Shown: positions 28,317 to 37,997, numbered from the stretch's first letter. The stretch: DNA of 64,000 nt from Sporosarcina limicola (GCF_014873855.1 NZ_JADBEL010000014.1:1-64000), one strand, 5' to 3'. Notes: generated from the sequence alone by a model not told the origin. A program made the numbers and translations.

Positions 28317-29618
28317 CACATCTGTTGATTAGCTAGTTTTTCCTAATAAAAACATAGAAAAAAGACACCCAATCTGATACGATGTAAAGCAACTAAACCA
28401 ACATCGATATACAGGAAGGGTGTCCTCAGGGAAGGATTGAACTGCATCCTTCCTTTATGAAACAGTTTAGCACAATTTCAAAACTTTTATCTACCCTAAT
28501 TTCACCAGAAGAATTGATGGAGCTTGTAGAAAAGCATCATTATGAAGATGTCGCACGCAAATTCCATGTTAAAGATCTTCTCGATTTCTTTGTGGCAGCT
28601 GCCCTTGAAAAATGGGCGGGTTTCCGGGATGGCACTGAGGTGATGGCATCTATCGGTCTGTCGCCTGCTAATTATTCGACCGTCAGCAAGAAGGCAGCCG
28701 ACGTTCCCTATGAAATTTTCAAGGATCTCTTTCATCTGCTGATTCGTAAATGTAATCGAGCAAAACGCAGGACAAAAGTAGTGAAACAGGCGCTCCTTCT
28801 CGTGGATTCTACGACGATTACTGTCGGAAAAAACCGCTTACCTTGGGCGCCATTTCACGGCGAACGATCCGGCATCAAACTGCATGTCGCCTACACTTCG
28901 GAAACCGGCATGCCACTTGAAGTAAAGGAAACGGGTGGGCTAAGTCACGATGGTCCAGCTGGCGAATGCCTTGCAAACAAGGCATTCATACTCGTCCAAG
29001 ACCGTGCGTACGGTAAGCATGATCGGTTCGATATGTTCAACAAATCCAATAAACAGAAGCAGAAACAGTACTTCGTCATTCGCCTTCGTGACAATGTTGA
29101 ACTGCATCGACCGCATTCGCTTAACAGGATGCAGCAGCCGGATTCGAATGTAGTCGGTGATGTGACGTGTCAGGTGGGGACGAAACAATCACGCACGATT
29201 GACCGTTATCGCGTTGTGACTTTCTGTGATCATGAAGGGCATGATATCCGTGTCGTTACGAATGTGATGGGCGTAAGCGCTGAAGAAATTGCCGAAATGT
29301 ATAAAGCTAGGTGGGCCATCGAGTCTTTTTTCCATTGGATTAAAGGCTACTTGAATCTCCCCATTTTATTTGGAAACTCCAAAAACGCTGTATTTACGCA
29401 ACTTTTTATCGCATTAAGCGTATTTGTGTTACTAAAATGGTTTTTTGATCAAGTGAAAAAAGCAGTTAGAAAATCAATCTCTTTCCGTAGCTTCACCCGC
29501 AGTTTTTTAGCGCAGACATTAGCTGTGGAATGGCTAAGTGCGGTTGTCGATTTCCTATGTCGTTTGAGGGAATACAGCGAAAGAGGTTTACCTATATTTG
29601 GTTAATCAACAGACGTGA
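28317..29618 (+). mobile_element. IS4-family insertion sequence, complete
   Basis: This 1302-bp element has terminal inverted repeats CACATCTGTTGATTA (28317-28331) and its near complement TAATCAACAGACGTG (29604-29618), 14 of 15 matching. A perfect 9-bp target duplication AGATTCGGC flanks it at 28308-28316 and 29619-29627. A GACACCC/GGGTGTC hairpin near the left end, before the transposase, probably blocks read-through transcription, as known for IS4 elements. The transposase is intact. The exact duplication and intact ends point to a fairly recent insertion. Confidence 0.93.
28457..29605 (+). CDS. IS4-family transposase
   Basis: This 382-residue DDE transposase has the first Asp in LLVDSTT, the second in ILVQDRAYGKHD, and the signature Y-(2)-R-(3)-E-(6)-K in YKARWAIESFFHWIK with the catalytic Glu. 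It is a full-length member for an IS of 1.3 kb. The start follows a GGAAGG-containing leader inside the left hairpin region. The stop codon TAA lies within the right inverted repeat, leaving almost no 3' non-coding sequence. Confidence 0.95.
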   Translation: MKQFSTISKLLSTLISPEELMELVEKHHYEDVARKFHVKDLLDFFVAAALEKWAGFRDGTEVMASIGLSPANYSTVSKKAADVPYEIFKDLFHLLIRKCNRAKRRTKVVKQALLLVDSTTITVGKNRLPWAPFHGERSGIKLHVAYTSETGMPLEVKETGGLSHDGPAGECLANKAFILVQDRAYGKHDRFDMFNKSNKQKQKQYFVIRLRDNVELHRPHSLNRMQQPDSNVVGDVTCQVGTKQSRTIDRYRVVTFCDHEGHDIRVVTNVMGVSAEEIAEMYKARWAIESFFHWIKGYLNLPILFGNSKNAVFTQLFIALSVFVLLKWFFDQVKKAVRKSISFRSFTRSFLAQTLAVEWLSAVVDFLCRLREYSERGLPIFG

Positions 29619-29766
29619 GATTCGGCAATATCTGCCCCTGTATACATTCTGTATCTCAAAGGCCCTTCAACAGCTTCGTTCAATCCTACTGTATTTAGTT
29701 GTAAACGATTTACTCCATAAAAACTATTAAAAGTAATCTCTCTATTTAATCGTACAGGATTAACAA

Positions 29767-31605
29767 TTATTTTTTTATCCACTGATCTAGCCATTGATTA
29801 TTCGAGTTATTGACGAATAACAGTTGTTTTTCTGGATTCCAGTAAAAAATACTCGCCTCCCACGATATATCATGAAAATCCTTTGATTTACTCCAGGGAA
29901 CACTTACTTTCTTTTTCTGAACCACTATCAATATATTTAATGTGACATTTCTCATTATTATTGTATTCTCAACATCCTTAATGCTTTTTTCCAATTCTTC
30001 AGGTGTCCATTTCGGAAAATACGTTTTATATAATACGGTACTTGTTTTTGGACGAATCTCCTGGATTGATAACTCTTTTATTTGACCTTCAAAGCCTTCT
30101 GCTATCTGATCTAAATTAATTCTCTTGTCAATCGTCTCTTTGCTTTTTTGATTTATTAATTGATTCCAATCTGAATCAAGTTGATATAATTCTTCTATTT
30201 GCTCACTTATCTTTTCATTGGCTATATTTGCAACTAACGTAGCATTCCCTAACTTTTTTGAAGTTCTCGTAAATCTTCCTATAAATTGCAATGTAATAGC
30301 TAAACTTTGATGCTTATCATGCAAAGCCGCTATTTTTAAATTAGGTAAATCAAAACCTTCACCTAACATATCTACACACACAATTATCCTAGTATCTCGG
30401 CTATTAATCTGCTGCAAAATCGTTTCTTGGTCTTTTTTTTTCATTGTGCTATAAATTTTAACTGGCTTATGCTGCGAAAAAGACTTATAGAGTTCATAAA
30501 CTTCATCCGCCCTTGCGGAAGATTTAACTCTCGCCATTAACACATGGTCATAATTCTGTCGCAAGTCTTCCTCTAATTGTTCCACAGCATTTTTTGCAAT
30601 AATCTCATCTGATTTTATATCGTCATATTCTTCTAGGGGAATAAAGTTAATCGGATGAAAATAACCTTCGGCCTGTGCCTTATGCAAAGGATAGTTGTAT
30701 ATTATTTGCCCTTCTATATGCTTACCATCATTTCTAAATGGCGTTGCTGTAAATTGAAGTATTTTTTTATTTCCAAAAAAATTTTTAAAGTTATTCCAAG
30801 TTAATGCTGGAACATGGTGTGCCTCATCAATAATTAAACAATCGAATTCCTCAGCAATTCTTTCCTTCATATGATTGTTATAGCCTGATATAAGCTGCAT
30901 TGTAGTTACTATTACATTACAATTTGATAAAAAAGCTTCTAAATCTTCATTTTTTTTAAGTTTACTGCTCATGACACCCACAACAGGATATAGTATATCC
31001 TCAATTAATCCTAATTCAGCAAGAATTCCTAACGAAATAAACTTATCTGAGATTTGCTTTCTTAGTGCATTGCTAGGTACAATTACTAATACTTTCTCCA
31101 ATTTTGCTGCAATCATAACACTTAGCATCGTTTCAGTTTTTCCTGTACCGGTTGGCATTACAATTGTTGCTGTATCATTAGAAATCGTCCAGTGAGCGAG
31201 CGCACTACTCAATGCACCTAATTGTGGATTTCTCAAACCTTTTTTATTAAAAAAATTATTTTTCCAAGAACCAACTATGTCTGAACTATTTTTATGAGTA
31301 CCCATTTCCTTATTAATTCTCGGGTGTTCAATCCATACTCCTTTTTCTACCAGTTCTATTAATTCTTCATTTCTTTTTTTTATGTCACTAACTTCTAAAA
31401 TATATGTAAACCCTTTCAAACTAATTTCCACTTCTGGATCTACGACAATAACTTCCAAATCGACCTGAACCAATTTAAGATAGTCAACACAATCCTCCAC
31501 TTCAAAACCCTGTAAGTTAAAGGAAGCTACAGTATGGTACAAGTAATTCTTATCATTTTTAAAACTGTTGACAACCGACGGGAGTTTCAAATAAATAGTC
31601 TCCAT
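29767..31605 (-). CDS. SF2 DEAD/DEAH helicase, probably the N-terminal part of a larger protein
   Basis: This 612-residue helicase has motif I MPTGTGKTE, motif II DEAHH, FTATPFR as motif III, GEGFDLPNL and motif VI QFIGRFTR. A small N-terminal extension of about 120 residues precedes the core. It ends with WLDQWIKK at a stop directly after seven A. One base more (or a -1 slip on A AAA AAA) would carry the frame into the domain at 29794 and on to 27085, which in related proteins is fused to such helicases. It starts 33 bases after the DUF2075 gene and is probably co-transcribed with it under the repeated promoter at 33528-33660. The helicase core itself looks active; the full protein does not survive because of the IS. 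Confidence 0.85.
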   Translation of the reverse strand: METIYLKLPSVVNSFKNDKNYLYHTVASFNLQGFEVEDCVDYLKLVQVDLEVIVVDPEVEISLKGFTYILEVSDIKKRNEELIELVEKGVWIEHPRINKEMGTHKNSSDIVGSWKNNFFNKKGLRNPQLGALSSALAHWTISNDTATIVMPTGTGKTETMLSVMIAAKLEKVLVIVPSNALRKQISDKFISLGILAELGLIEDILYPVVGVMSSKLKKNEDLEAFLSNCNVIVTTMQLISGYNNHMKERIAEEFDCLIIDEAHHVPALTWNNFKNFFGNKKILQFTATPFRNDGKHIEGQIIYNYPLHKAQAEGYFHPINFIPLEEYDDIKSDEIIAKNAVEQLEEDLRQNYDHVLMARVKSSARADEVYELYKSFSQHKPVKIYSTMKKKDQETILQQINSRDTRIIVCVDMLGEGFDLPNLKIAALHDKHQSLAITLQFIGRFTRTSKKLGNATLVANIANEKISEQIEELYQLDSDWNQLINQKSKETIDKRINLDQIAEGFEGQIKELSIQEIRPKTSTVLYKTYFPKWTPEELEKSIKDVENTIIMRNVTLNILIVVQKKKVSVPWSKSKDFHDISWEASIFYWNPEKQLLFVNNSNNQWLDQWIKK

Positions 31606-31638
31606 TTTACCCCTCCACTCATATACTGTTATTTATTA

Positions 31639-33501
31639 TTATGAACAGTTCATCTTTTCTCTAATAAACTCACCCAATTCTCCATCACAACAATACACAT
31701 AACACCCTTTCATCCCTCGTGTCATCAGCGTCTTATATGTATTTCTAACCAACACATCTAGCATATCGACCTGCCCCTTTTTAGGTTTAGCCGGTCGTGC
31801 GCCCTTATCTTTAAAATGTTCTCTTCTTACCACAAGAGTCTGAGTCTGAGTTTCAGGATCAAATCCTAAATCATTTCCGATAATTACACCTGCATACTCC
31901 ATTTCCAATCCTTGAACAGTATGAATGCAGCCTATTTGATAAGCACAATCCGGATGTATGGCCCAATCAATACGATTAGGATCATTCCAAGGCATTGCAA
32001 AATCCATTTCTTCAACTATTACATCATTTGGCAATTTGTCATCCACAAGTTTCTTATTCCAATCCCATGCATAGCCTGCCATTACTCGTCCGTTTTGTTC
32101 ACTAATAACCTTTTGAATTAATTCTTGTGGAGTATCGACAACCCGAAAATCAAAATCTCCTTCTAATGCAATTGGTGTTTCAGATTCATTTAGTAGATGG
32201 CCTAACCAATCTATATAGTTTCCTGATCCAGAACACCGGAATTGTGAATCAAGTTCAACTACATGAACCACTGAGTTTTGCTTTTCCGCTTCTTCTTTTA
32301 TTAAATCAAAGTTGCCGATATCTTTATTAGAAATAACTTGGTTGTCATCCACGAAAAACACACTAAGTTTACTTGCTCTAATAATCTGTGTGGCTTGGTT
32401 TTCTCCTTCAATTCTTCTTTTCATATGGCCTTGGTTTTTTAGCCTGTGGGCTTCATCACAAACTAATACGTCAAAATAGTTGTTGGGTGCTTCTACATAT
32501 GAAGCCGAGCCTTTGAACAAATCCCTTATTTCTACAAATCCACTTGATCCTATTAATTTCTTTCGAAGTATTTCTCGGAATGCTTGATTGGGAGTTATGT
32601 ATTCGATTGTAATTTCTTTTGAGAGTAAATGATTCATTAAATTTAAGCCGATTACTGATTTCCCGGTACCCGGTCCACCTTTAATAATGATTGTATGCTT
32701 ATCTGTTGAATTACTTATTTCTTCATTAAATAATGTAATGACTTTCTCATAAGCTACCTTTTGTTCGTCCAATAAAATGAATTCCTCATTTCCTTGGAAT
32801 AAAGAATTTACCGTTTCAACTAGTTTTTTCGAAGGACGAATTTTCCCTTCTTCAATCGATTTTGCAATTTCAAAACCATCACCCTCTGATACATCCTGTT
32901 TTAGCTTTTGAGCTAACTCACGATCATTAAACTGAAAGTAAATTGGCGCCTCTTGCAAGTAATTCTTGTACCGTGAATCAAGTAACGGTTCTTGATCCCT
33001 AGCAGGAATATAATTATGTAAATAGGCGCAAGATGTAAGATTTATTGCCGATGAGTCCTGATAGAGAGCTTCATTAAAACTTTGTAGATATCTTTTATAA
33101 GACAATGCTTGATAAGATGGATGAACAGTTTCTCGCTCTCTCTGCCCCAAAAAAGTCCTTACAATTCCATCCCCTCTTGCTACTTTTGCTTTCTGCCATT
33201 GTTTTAATTCAACAATGACCGCATTTTTCTGACCCATTTTATCATGCCCAGCGAGTAAAAAGTCTATTCTTTTTTCTGTTGATGGTAACTTGTACTCCAA
33301 AAGTATGTGCGTATTATCTTTTAAGCTTGCGTCTCTTAATATCTTTGCCATCTGAGGTAGCGAGTTTTCCCAAGATCTTAATTCACTTGCTGAAATGGAT
33401 TTATTCATAAGGCTTTTCACATTTTCTTTCAGTACGTAACCAATTTTATTTTCGTATATATGTTCTAGAAAACGAGATGAGGGTTCGTTATATATGATCA
33501 A
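31639..33501 (-). CDS. DUF2075 helicase-like protein with N-terminal PD-(D/E)XK domain
   Basis: This 620-residue protein has two domains. Residues 65-105 hold a nuclease core with Asp80 in RIDFLL, and Glu98 and Lys100 in VIVELKQW. The DUF2075 ATPase/helicase follows, with Walker A GGPGTGKS at 275-282, DEAH at 349-352, a DDNQ motif and C-terminal VQGLEMEYAGVI and YKTLMTRGMKG helicase motifs. DUF2075 proteins are Schlafen-like helicases found in defence islands. It is cytosolic. It is the first gene of a two-gene operon with an SF2 helicase. Together they resemble a helicase-nuclease defence unit, for which I know no agreed name. Confidence 0.85.
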   Translation of the reverse strand: MIIYNEPSSRFLEHIYENKIGYVLKENVKSLMNKSISASELRSWENSLPQMAKILRDASLKDNTHILLEYKLPSTEKRIDFLLAGHDKMGQKNAVIVELKQWQKAKVARGDGIVRTFLGQRERETVHPSYQALSYKRYLQSFNEALYQDSSAINLTSCAYLHNYIPARDQEPLLDSRYKNYLQEAPIYFQFNDRELAQKLKQDVSEGDGFEIAKSIEEGKIRPSKKLVETVNSLFQGNEEFILLDEQKVAYEKVITLFNEEISNSTDKHTIIIKGGPGTGKSVIGLNLMNHLLSKEITIEYITPNQAFREILRKKLIGSSGFVEIRDLFKGSASYVEAPNNYFDVLVCDEAHRLKNQGHMKRRIEGENQATQIIRASKLSVFFVDDNQVISNKDIGNFDLIKEEAEKQNSVVHVVELDSQFRCSGSGNYIDWLGHLLNESETPIALEGDFDFRVVDTPQELIQKVISEQNGRVMAGYAWDWNKKLVDDKLPNDVIVEEMDFAMPWNDPNRIDWAIHPDCAYQIGCIHTVQGLEMEYAGVIIGNDLGFDPETQTQTLVVRREHFKDKGARPAKPKKGQVDMLDVLVRNTYKTLMTRGMKGCYVYCCDGELGEFIREKMNCS

Positions 33502-33527
33502 TTTATATCATCCTTTGCAAAAAAGTA

Positions 33528-33660
33528 TTAAAAAATCTACTCTTCGCATATTTGACTATGCTGATTGACATAGTTCATAAGTAACCACATTCATTGGCAT
33601 CATTCTACCATAGATGCCAAACCTATTCACAAAAATATTAAAATAATTCATTTTCATTAT
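33528..33660 (-). promoter_or_regulatory. Promoter with palindromic operator, copy B
   Basis: This segment matches 11320-11440. Its core is a perfect inverted repeat, TTGGCATC (33594-33601) and GATGCCAA (33613-33620), whose 11-base centre contains the minus-strand -10 candidate TAGAAT within TATGGTAGAAT. A repressor binding there would block RNA polymerase. It lies upstream of the DUF2075 gene start at 33501. The -35 box is not clear. Confidence 0.55.
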
Positions 33661-33719
33661 TGTATATCAGTAAAATCACATCAATAATATAAAGTTTAAC
33701 TCCCAAAGATTAACACCCA

Positions 33720-33966
33720 CCCCAAAAAAAATACGAAAAGACACCTTCTCTGATACAATGTCAAGCAACTACACCAAACATCAGTATACAAGAAAGGTGC
33801 CCTTTATAAAAAAAGTTCACACAACTTCAATAATTTTTATCTACCATCAGTAAATATGTTCAAAACAAAACGACAAACAAAAATCATGAAGCTGGCAATG
33901 CAACTCGAAATAAAAGAAATCAGTGGATTGAATCACGATGGACGCCCCCTCGAATCAAACATTTAA
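33720..33966 (+). mobile_element. Degenerate remnant of an IS4-family element
   Basis: The left part (33730-33860) follows the left end of the IS at 28317 base by base with many changes, including the GACACC...GGTGCC hairpin and the early transposase codons. The right part (33890-33965) matches the transposase region encoding MPLEVKETGGLSHDG. The middle and the right end are gone. It is an old relative, not a copy of the intact element. Confidence 0.8.
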
Positions 33967-34026
33967 TGTACAATATAAATTGAACTTATGATTTTCATTT
34001 AGTTTTCAGCAAAGTCGGTTCTGTGA

Positions 34027-37000
34027 CTATTCATCACTAAACAATGACGCTACCATTTTCATTTCTTCAATCTCTTTTCCATTTGCTAGATAGATATACA
34101 TATTATCAATAATACTATTCAAATCCTCAACATGCGCTTCACTTAACATAAAATCCGGTTTATCTGTGAGTATAATAAACCTCTCTTCACCATTAAATCG
34201 TTCACTATAAAAATCGATTAATCCAAGGTTGTCATACTGCTTTACAAGTCTTCGCCCGTTTTCTTTTTCATATGCTGCAACCATTTCGTAATAATCGGAT
34301 GCCATTACACGATATGAGTTGCCTTTTGGGATGAGTTCAAACTGAGCTATTTTTTTGGGTGGCTGTAGCGTAATTGTACGCTGTTTGTTTAGTCTATCAA
34401 GACGTTTTTTCTTTTGTTCTTCAATATCGATTAGTTGTGCGTTCATTTGGTTAATCAGAGCTGAATTTTTGTTGTCTTCATTTTCAGTTTGATAGTGTAT
34501 TAATTTTTCATATACTTCGTTGTACTGCATATTGAATGTATCAACCAAATAATCATGCATCCGATTTAATTGAGTAGTACGTTTTTGTTCTATATGCCCT
34601 TTTTCACTAATAGCCAGTTTTAAAATATGATTTTGCAAGGCTGGGAGTTCAATTAATGGAAGTTCTGTTATAGCATCCGAGAAATGGTCAATCGAAAGCC
34701 AATAGGGATTCAATTCGACCAGTGATTGGTTAGCACGTTTTGCAATAAAAACAAATTTGTTTTTAAGTTCTTTGCCGACACCATCTTTTAAAACGACACG
34801 GTACATATCAACTTCTAAACGTTCTGGCACATCGTAAGTGGATAAATAGCGTTTAAATGCAAATTGGTCACTTGTTCTTTCCAAAAGTGTTTTTGACAAC
34901 TGATAGATAGGATGTGTTTTTGTAACGTATTGGACGTCTGAATCACTATGTTCAACAAAACCAGTAAAGCGATAAGAATCATCAAGCTTTGCTATTTTTG
35001 AAAATTGATCGCGTATGAGTTTAGGGAAGCGCTCAATTCGTTTCACTTTACCTTCTTGACTGTCAAATACTTTCACTTTTGATTCTTTTAATGCATAATC
35101 AATCAGCTCTACATAAGTGCGATTTGGAATTTTATTAATTTCCACATCATATTGTGATTTTTTCATTGCCTGTATATCGATTGCATCTGCATCAAATTGC
35201 ATTTTCTTCATTGTTTGCAATAGTTCCTTATGCTCTTCACTTAAGGCCTTATCCATTTGTGCAATTACATCATCTAAGTTTTCACGTGTTAGAATAGCTT
35301 CTTTCATTAGGTCCGCCAAGTTAATATCATCTTCTAGTAACTCCCCCATGAAGTTATAAACTAGGTCATTCCCTAAATCCTCTTTCATCGTTTCTAATTT
35401 TGCTAGAAGGCGCGTCATCACGTATCCTTCTCGCGTATTTTGAGCGACAAGGTTAAATACAAACACTTCATTTTTCTGTCCAATTCGATGGATTCGTCCC
35501 ATTCGTTGCTCCAATTTATTTGGATTCCAAGGAATATCATAGTTAATCATTTGGTTGCAAAATTGTAAGTTGATAGATTCTCCACCGGCATCCGTTGCCA
35601 GCATAACTTGTGAGCCATTTCGGAACATTTCAACCTGTCTCCTACGTTCATCCATTGAAAAGCTACCCACTATTTTGGTTATTTGTTCCACTCGATCTAC
35701 CAGTCGTTCCTCTAAGAAGTTGAGTGTATCAACAGATTCAGTAAAAATTATAATCTTCTCACCCGTGTATATTAAACCGCCAACACCAAAAAGCATTTCT
35801 TCGAGCTCCAAGTACTTTCTCTCTGAGCCGTACTTTTTAAGAGATGTTGTCTTAATTAGTAATTTCTTTAGCTCCGCAATTTCTTCTTTCAGTGCATCTA
35901 TGTCGATTATATCCACTGCAAGTTCTAATTTTTTCTCTAGCACATCTTGTGTATCTGTAATTTCTTCTACCAAACCATTGTTATATAATTTTTCTAGACG
36001 TTGCGAAAATTGCTTTCGCTCAGCTTCCGTTTTATCTAAAATTGCTAGAAGTTTTTTATAGCGACGAGTCAGTGAGCGATGTATCGCCTCAATAGAAGAA
36101 CTCAAACGGCGCTGTAAAAGCATCATTGCAAATGCTGTACTATTATTACCTGCATTCATAGCACGATTAAAATGTGTTTGTACATACGCCGTTACGGCAT
36201 CATATAAATCAAGTTCAGGCTCAGTTAATTCATATTGAATCGTTTTCGTTGTCCGTTTTGGAAAAATCGGTGTACTATCAAAATTCACCATAGATTCTTT
36301 TAACCTGCGGATAATAAATGGATTACTTTTATCACGTAAGCTTTCACTCGCGGACACATGATTAAATAAATCAGATTCAATCAATTTCATTAATAAACGG
36401 AAGTTTTCAGCATCACCTTTATGTGGTGTAGCCGTTAATAGTAAACAATGTTCAGTTTTAGCCAATAGCTTTTCGCCTAAATGATATAGTTTTGTTTTAG
36501 ACGTTTTCTTTTTAATTTTCCCGTAAGAATAGGCAGCCATTTTATGTGCTTCATCTACAATGATTAAGTCAAACTTCGCCTCTAATATTAACTCTTTGAT
36601 TTCATCACGTGTAGACCAATAAATCGAGGCCAAACAACAATCATTTTCAATGAATGGATTTTTACTGCCGTACTCATTTAACACAGCCCGATTAATGATT
36701 TTAAAAGATTCTTGAAACTTTTGATCCATTTCTTCTTGCCATTGACGTAACACCAATGGGGGTACTAACACTAAAATACGTTCAATACTTTCGCGTGCTT
36801 TCAATTCTTTAATAAGCATCCCTGACATAATTGTTTTACCGGCACCTGGATCATCAGCAAGTAAAAATCGAACATTCGATGTCTGTAGCATTCGGCCATA
36901 CACGGCTTCTATTTGGTGCGGCAACGGAATAACTTGTTGGTTACCTAATGCACGTGTTTTCGAATACTTATCCTCAATTTCAAGCGTTAAATGTAATAGC

Positions 37001-37224
37001 CTCTGCTGAATGTCTTGTCCAGTAAACTCCATATTCGTTTCAGTCGACGTACTTAGTATTGTAATTTGATTTACATCATTTTTTGCTATTAATTGTTCGT
37101 GGTACTGATTCGTTTGACGTCCAATCCCTTCAAGTAAATAATACTCGTCACCAAATTCTTCTATTCGTTTTATCTCAATGACTTCCGGGAAAAATGGTCC
37201 AGTTATAATATCGCCTATGTTCAT
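34027..37224 (-). CDS. brxHII: SNF2-type helicase of type 3 BREX (BrxHII)
   Basis: This 1065-residue SWI2/SNF2 helicase has motif I DPGAGKT (125-131), motif II DEAH (224-227), LTATPHKG as motif III, TDAGGESINLQ and motif VI QRMGRIHRIGQ, all intact. A long C-terminal half after residue 600 has no named domain. It is the last gene of a six-gene minus-strand operon, 27 bases after the BrxA-like gene. Such a helicase beside BrxF, BrxC, a methylase and PglZ defines BREX type 3, which stops phage DNA replication and methylates host DNA. DISARM also has an SNF2 helicase, but the DUF1998 gene of that system is absent. Confidence 0.85.
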   Translation of the reverse strand: MNIGDIITGPFFPEVIEIKRIEEFGDEYYLLEGIGRQTNQYHEQLIAKNDVNQITILSTSTETNMEFTGQDIQQRLLHLTLEIEDKYSKTRALGNQQVIPLPHQIEAVYGRMLQTSNVRFLLADDPGAGKTIMSGMLIKELKARESIERILVLVPPLVLRQWQEEMDQKFQESFKIINRAVLNEYGSKNPFIENDCCLASIYWSTRDEIKELILEAKFDLIIVDEAHKMAAYSYGKIKKKTSKTKLYHLGEKLLAKTEHCLLLTATPHKGDAENFRLLMKLIESDLFNHVSASESLRDKSNPFIIRRLKESMVNFDSTPIFPKRTTKTIQYELTEPELDLYDAVTAYVQTHFNRAMNAGNNSTAFAMMLLQRRLSSSIEAIHRSLTRRYKKLLAILDKTEAERKQFSQRLEKLYNNGLVEEITDTQDVLEKKLELAVDIIDIDALKEEIAELKKLLIKTTSLKKYGSERKYLELEEMLFGVGGLIYTGEKIIIFTESVDTLNFLEERLVDRVEQITKIVGSFSMDERRRQVEMFRNGSQVMLATDAGGESINLQFCNQMINYDIPWNPNKLEQRMGRIHRIGQKNEVFVFNLVAQNTREGYVMTRLLAKLETMKEDLGNDLVYNFMGELLEDDINLADLMKEAILTRENLDDVIAQMDKALSEEHKELLQTMKKMQFDADAIDIQAMKKSQYDVEINKIPNRTYVELIDYALKESKVKVFDSQEGKVKRIERFPKLIRDQFSKIAKLDDSYRFTGFVEHSDSDVQYVTKTHPIYQLSKTLLERTSDQFAFKRYLSTYDVPERLEVDMYRVVLKDGVGKELKNKFVFIAKRANQSLVELNPYWLSIDHFSDAITELPLIELPALQNHILKLAISEKGHIEQKRTTQLNRMHDYLVDTFNMQYNEVYEKLIHYQTENEDNKNSALINQMNAQLIDIEEQKKKRLDRLNKQRTITLQPPKKIAQFELIPKGNSYRVMASDYYEMVAAYEKENGRRLVKQYDNLGLIDFYSERFNGEERFIILTDKPDFMLSEAHVEDLNSIIDNMYIYLANGKEIEEMKMVASLFSDE

Positions 37225-37251
37225 GCACAGTTGCCTCCTTTTAAAAAAACC

Positions 37252-37980
37252 TCACTCAAATGAGTAAGGAATTTCAGGGTTTCTTTCAATGATTGTATCC
37301 CGTATATTTTTAATAATGGTAAAGCGCTGTTCATTTAACCCACTTACACCTATATGGAAATCGAAAGGGAAAAAGATTGTGCTATTATTCACCATCTCAA
37401 GTGTGACACTATTTGTTTCTAGATGGTCCATTAACACTTCAATCATCAGCTGGTTCAATTCTCGTGAATGAACTTCTATGCGCTCTTCAGGCATCCGATA
37501 AACACCTGGAGAAACCATTTTTATTAGCCCCCAGCCTTTAACTGTGGAAAAAACTGCCCCAGTTGCGACTTCCACACGACGACGATCTCCATAAAGGTTC
37601 TTCATCTCGGCAAGTACTACACGGCTTCGAATCTCATCGGCCATTCGGAAATGCTTTCCTATATGGTTAACTTGTTCTTTAAAAAATGGATAAGCCAAAC
37701 AAGTCATGCACCAATGCAATAAATGCTTTTCGGCTCTCGTCAGCGTTGGATACAAATAATGCGCATAGTCACGAATAAGTCGATGGTTTTCTTCGACAGA
37801 CCACCATGTTTTCATAATAATTGCATGTGCACAGCGTCTTGACGCAGGACCTTTAATATCGCCCATCAAATAGTCATCAAGTAAGCTATGCATATTTGCT
37901 ATAGGCATCTCATTAAATTTCTCTGCCACAAAGTTTAGTTGGTGTAGTAGAATTTTCTGATCAAAACCCACTGCTTTCAT
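37252..37980 (-). CDS. brxA: BrxA-like (DUF1819-type) BREX protein
   Basis: This is a 242-residue protein with mostly helical sequence and a winged-helix-like middle (DRRRVEVATGAVFSTVKGWGLI), in keeping with the small DNA-binding BrxA family. It is somewhat longer than the usual 200 residues. It sits 17 bases after pglZ and 27 before the helicase gene, so it belongs to the operon. The name depends mainly on the context, since the sequence shows no unmistakable motif. Confidence 0.65.
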   Translation of the reverse strand: MKAVGFDQKILLHQLNFVAEKFNEMPIANMHSLLDDYLMGDIKGPASRRCAHAIIMKTWWSVEENHRLIRDYAHYLYPTLTRAEKHLLHWCMTCLAYPFFKEQVNHIGKHFRMADEIRSRVVLAEMKNLYGDRRRVEVATGAVFSTVKGWGLIKMVSPGVYRMPEERIEVHSRELNQLMIEVLMDHLETNSVTLEMVNNSTIFFPFDFHIGVSGLNEQRFTIIKNIRDTIIERNPEIPYSFE

Positions 37981-37997
37981 AATTGTGTACCCGCTTT

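Larger units (their letters stand above)
27085..29794 (-). pseudogene. C-terminal domain of the neighbouring helicase, split by an IS and frameshifts
   Basis: Removing the IS and one target copy joins 29794-29619 to 28316 in frame (TGADIAES then ISSAEKRTS), giving one reading frame of about 160 codons. At about 27996 a one-base loss in a T run stops it; restoring it continues through EGNTFSAKLKFDNV to the end at 27085. The total is about 470 residues. The pattern GVNRLQLNTVGLNEA, KSNIFGVGYENGEQIS and SYKGKVWS matches the C-terminal part of large single-chain SF2 helicases, so this was probably the tail of the helicase at 31605-29767, now out of frame after an A7 run. No other function is recognised. 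Confidence 0.8.

Noticed and set aside
29767-33501. Gabija or Hachiman system
   Set aside because: No OLD/TOPRIM nuclease and no DUF1837 (HamA) protein; the first gene is DUF2075.
35555-36061. 168-residue plus-strand frame inside brxHII
   Set aside because: Ser-rich composition and exact antisense position to a conserved helicase region mark it as a shadow.
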